From Bdellovibrionales bacterium (lineage in GTDB: Bacteria; Bdellovibrionota; Bdellovibrionia; Bdellovibrionales; JAMPXM01): 5,713 nucleotides of DNA. The notes below the pieces were generated by a model. That model did not search any database, was not told the DNA's origin, and saw nothing but the letters and a program-made list of their open reading frames with translations. Of the stretch, positions 4,143-5,713 are shown piece after piece. How positions within the stretch are numbered: the stretch's first letter is position 1; the number at the start of each line of letters is the position of its first letter. A program made the position numbers and the translations under genes. The stretch covers positions 1-5,713 of the forward strand of contig SXRI01000474.1 in the NCBI GenBank assembly GCA_005793615.1, read 5' to 3'.

Positions 4143-5713
4143 AGTTTACTCGTCGGTTCAACTAACGGTACGTTGGACTGCTGACCTTCCATTGCCTGCA
4201 CAATGCGCTTGTCTTGACCGTAAATATCCGGTCCAAGGACAACGAATCCATTGGGATCTGTCCCGGGTTCGGCGGCAAAGTTGTTAAGCGTGGTGCCGAG
4301 AATGAATACCGGAATCGGTGCGATCTTGATCTTCTCGGCGCGAATCTTCGGATCTTCGAACCATGCTAGAAAATCATCGACTTCGATAACTTTTGCGTCT
4401 TGCGAAAGACCGAAGTTCTGCAAGAGATAAGCCGCCATTTCAGCCGGGTTCTCAACACGGATACAGCCATGGCTTAGAAAACGTCTATTTTGATTAAACG
4501 CCTCGCGATTACCGGTGTCATGCAAGTAAATCGAATGTGCGTTGGTGAGTTGAAACTTGACGTTACCAAGCGCGCTGTACTTTCCGGAGTCTTGGCGAAA
4601 AGTATAGGGTGGCGGATTCGTCAGTGAAAACTGTCGCCAATCAATACCAGCAATTGTGGCATCATCAAGCTCTACGCTTCCTTGGAACACCCGCATGCCG
4701 AGATTTTTGAGGTAATCTTTGTTCGCCAACATTGCCGGTATCGTCTCGTTAACGACGATGCTACTCGGCGGATACCAATAGGGATTCACCACAACACTCG
4801 TGATCCGGTCTGTCATGGTCGGCGTCCCATGAAGCTCCGAACCAACGACCACACGCTTACGGAAAACCAATTTATTGTCCGCCATCAAGTCGAGCTGCTG
4901 CCGACCGATATCCACGAACACAAACCGTGACGGCAGTGGCTGCGCGTTGGCCTCGCCGGTAATCTGCGGACGCGGAAAAAATCGCCATTTCTCCAGATTC
5001 GCACGCACTTGATCGATGGCTGAGTCGATTGAGATATCTAAGGCCTTATAAGTCGCACCGCCAACCACAGCTTCATCACCGAGAAAGTAATGGGTCCGAT
5101 AGCGAATCACCGCTTGCGCAAGATCGTTATCAAACACCGTGCTCTTCTGTACTCGACTCTCAAATGGGAGATAGCCGAGATCCACCAAACGCAAGCGAAT
5201 AGCCACCACGTTCGGATGTGAAGCCCCGGGGCGCAGACTCGGCCGCTCCGTAGTGAACTGAGGCCAGCCCCCATGTGCTCGCCCATATCGCAAACGTCCC
5301 AGCGAAGTAACCAGCGCCACGTAAGCCACTGACTGCGGACGAAGCAGTTCGACCCTGTCAAGAATCAGAGACTCATCCGTCAGCGAAGGATAGATATCTT
5401 GAGCGACTGGCGCCTGGTTTTTATTCATTTCGATATCTTGAACGTTCTGGCGCACATCACTCGGCTGAATTCGTCCGGTTTTCAAATCACTGAGAAAATC
5501 AGTATAGGCCTGAGTGAGCAGCACGTCGAGTTCAGCAAGTACTGCGGGATCTTTCGCAGCTTTGCGCGAACTGATATCAGCGCCATAGTAATACGATGCT
5601 CGCAATCCGTGTTGCGCGATAACGGCTGCCAAACTCTTGATTCGTACCATCGCGTCTTCGGAAAGACCTCCGTCATTCACCCAGAACGGCGCTTTCTCTA
5701 CGCCCATTTGATA
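4139..5713 (-). CDS. YcbB/LdtD-type L,D-transpeptidase, N-terminus beyond window
   Basis: This periplasmic enzyme forms 3-3 crosslinks in peptidoglycan or attaches proteins to it, using a catalytic cysteine that resists most beta-lactams. Counting from the Met at 5707: residues 7-40 match the start of the YcbB scaffold domain (FWVNDGGL, HGL..SYY); GRAHGGWPQF (142-151) then LRPGASHPNV..IRLRL.DLGYL (158-180) and AVIRYR (199-204) form a peptidoglycan-binding-like module; the YkuD catalytic domain runs about 261-445. It holds NPYWYPPSSI (308-317), the insertion with PPPY, HSIYLHDT (391-398, H396) and SHGCIRVENP (412-421, Cys415). The tail PDIYGQD (493-499) is typical of the YcbB group. No signal peptide is visible. 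Codons continue open from 5707 to the edge (TAT CAA), and the first residues already align inside the family, so the true start and signal peptide lie right of the window. Its convergent stop overlaps the folate operon by 4 bp. No functional link to folate is apparent. Confidence 0.92.
   Translation of the reverse strand, partial: YQMGVEKAPFWVNDGGLSEDAMVRIKSLAAVIAQHGLRASYYYGADISSRKAAKDPAVLAELDVLLTQAYTDFLSDLKTGRIQPSDVRQNVQDIEMNKNQAPVAQDIYPSLTDESLILDRVELLRPQSVAYVALVTSLGRLRYGRAHGGWPQFTTERPSLRPGASHPNVVAIRLRLVDLGYLPFESRVQKSTVFDNDLAQAVIRYRTHYFLGDEAVVGGATYKALDISIDSAIDQVRANLEKWRFFPRPQITGEANAQPLPSRFVFVDIGRQQLDLMADNKLVFRKRVVVGSELHGTPTMTDRITSVVVNPYWYPPSSIVVNETIPAMLANKDYLKNLGMRVFQGSVELDDATIAGIDWRQFSLTNPPPYTFRQDSGKYSALGNVKFQLTNAHSIYLHDTGNREAFNQNRRFLSHGCIRVENPAEMAAYLLQNFGLSQDAKVIEVDDFLAWFEDPKIRAEKIKIAPIPVFILGTTLNNFAAEPGTDPNGFVVLGPDIYGQDKRIVQAMEGQQSNVPLVEPTSKL

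Noticed and set aside
4682..4930. Plus-strand open frame of 82 codons
   Set aside because: It is antisense to the catalytic domain of the L,D-transpeptidase and has no family features.
5705..5707. Met at 5707 as the true start of the L,D-transpeptidase
   Set aside because: No signal peptide follows, the scaffold domain is already under way, and the frame stays open to the window edge.
1..5713. CRISPR array, tRNA, rRNA, insertion sequence or prophage remnant
   Set aside because: No spaced direct repeats, no RNA-gene signatures and no transposase or integrase motifs were seen; nearly the whole window is coding.

Overview
This 5.7 kb window looks like chromosomal DNA from a Gram-negative bacterium with roughly balanced base composition. 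The evidence is a LysR-type regulator and a YcbB-type L,D-transpeptidase, an envelope enzyme of proteobacterial type. I cannot name the species. A Bdellovibrionota or other proteobacterial lineage would fit, but that is inference.

Layout, left to right. A LysR-type regulator (8-925, minus strand) is divided by a 77-bp AT-rich divergent promoter region from a tightly packed four-gene plus-strand operon (1003-4142). The operon encodes (1) a CADD-like heme-oxygenase-fold dimetal protein of the TENA/PqqC superfamily, (2) dihydroneopterin aldolase FolB, (3) a bifunctional HPPK-DHPS fusion, FolKP, and (4) a member of the CofE family (F420-0:L-glutamate ligase, COG1478). Gene junctions are a 1-bp gap, a 14-bp gap carrying a strong Shine-Dalgarno, and a 4-bp GTGA overlap. 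The operon then runs head-on, with overlapping stop codons, into a minus-strand YcbB/LdtD-type L,D-transpeptidase (4139-5713). The N-terminus of that gene lies beyond the right edge.

The central observation is that the operon has the composition of the folate locus of Chlamydia (CT614 FolX/FolB, CT613 FolKP, CT612 FolA, CT611 CofE-like, CT610 CADD). There, CADD replaces PabABC by making p-aminobenzoate, apparently from one of its own tyrosines, and the CofE-like protein replaces FolC as dihydrofolate/folylglutamate synthase. Together the four products could make the pABA moiety (CADD), process dihydroneopterin to hydroxymethyl-dihydropterin (FolB), pyrophosphorylate it and join it to pABA (FolKP), and add glutamate to dihydropteroate (FolC2-like). 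GTP cyclohydrolase and dihydrofolate reductase are not in the window. The order differs from Chlamydia, with CADD first and no folA between folKP and the CofE-like gene.
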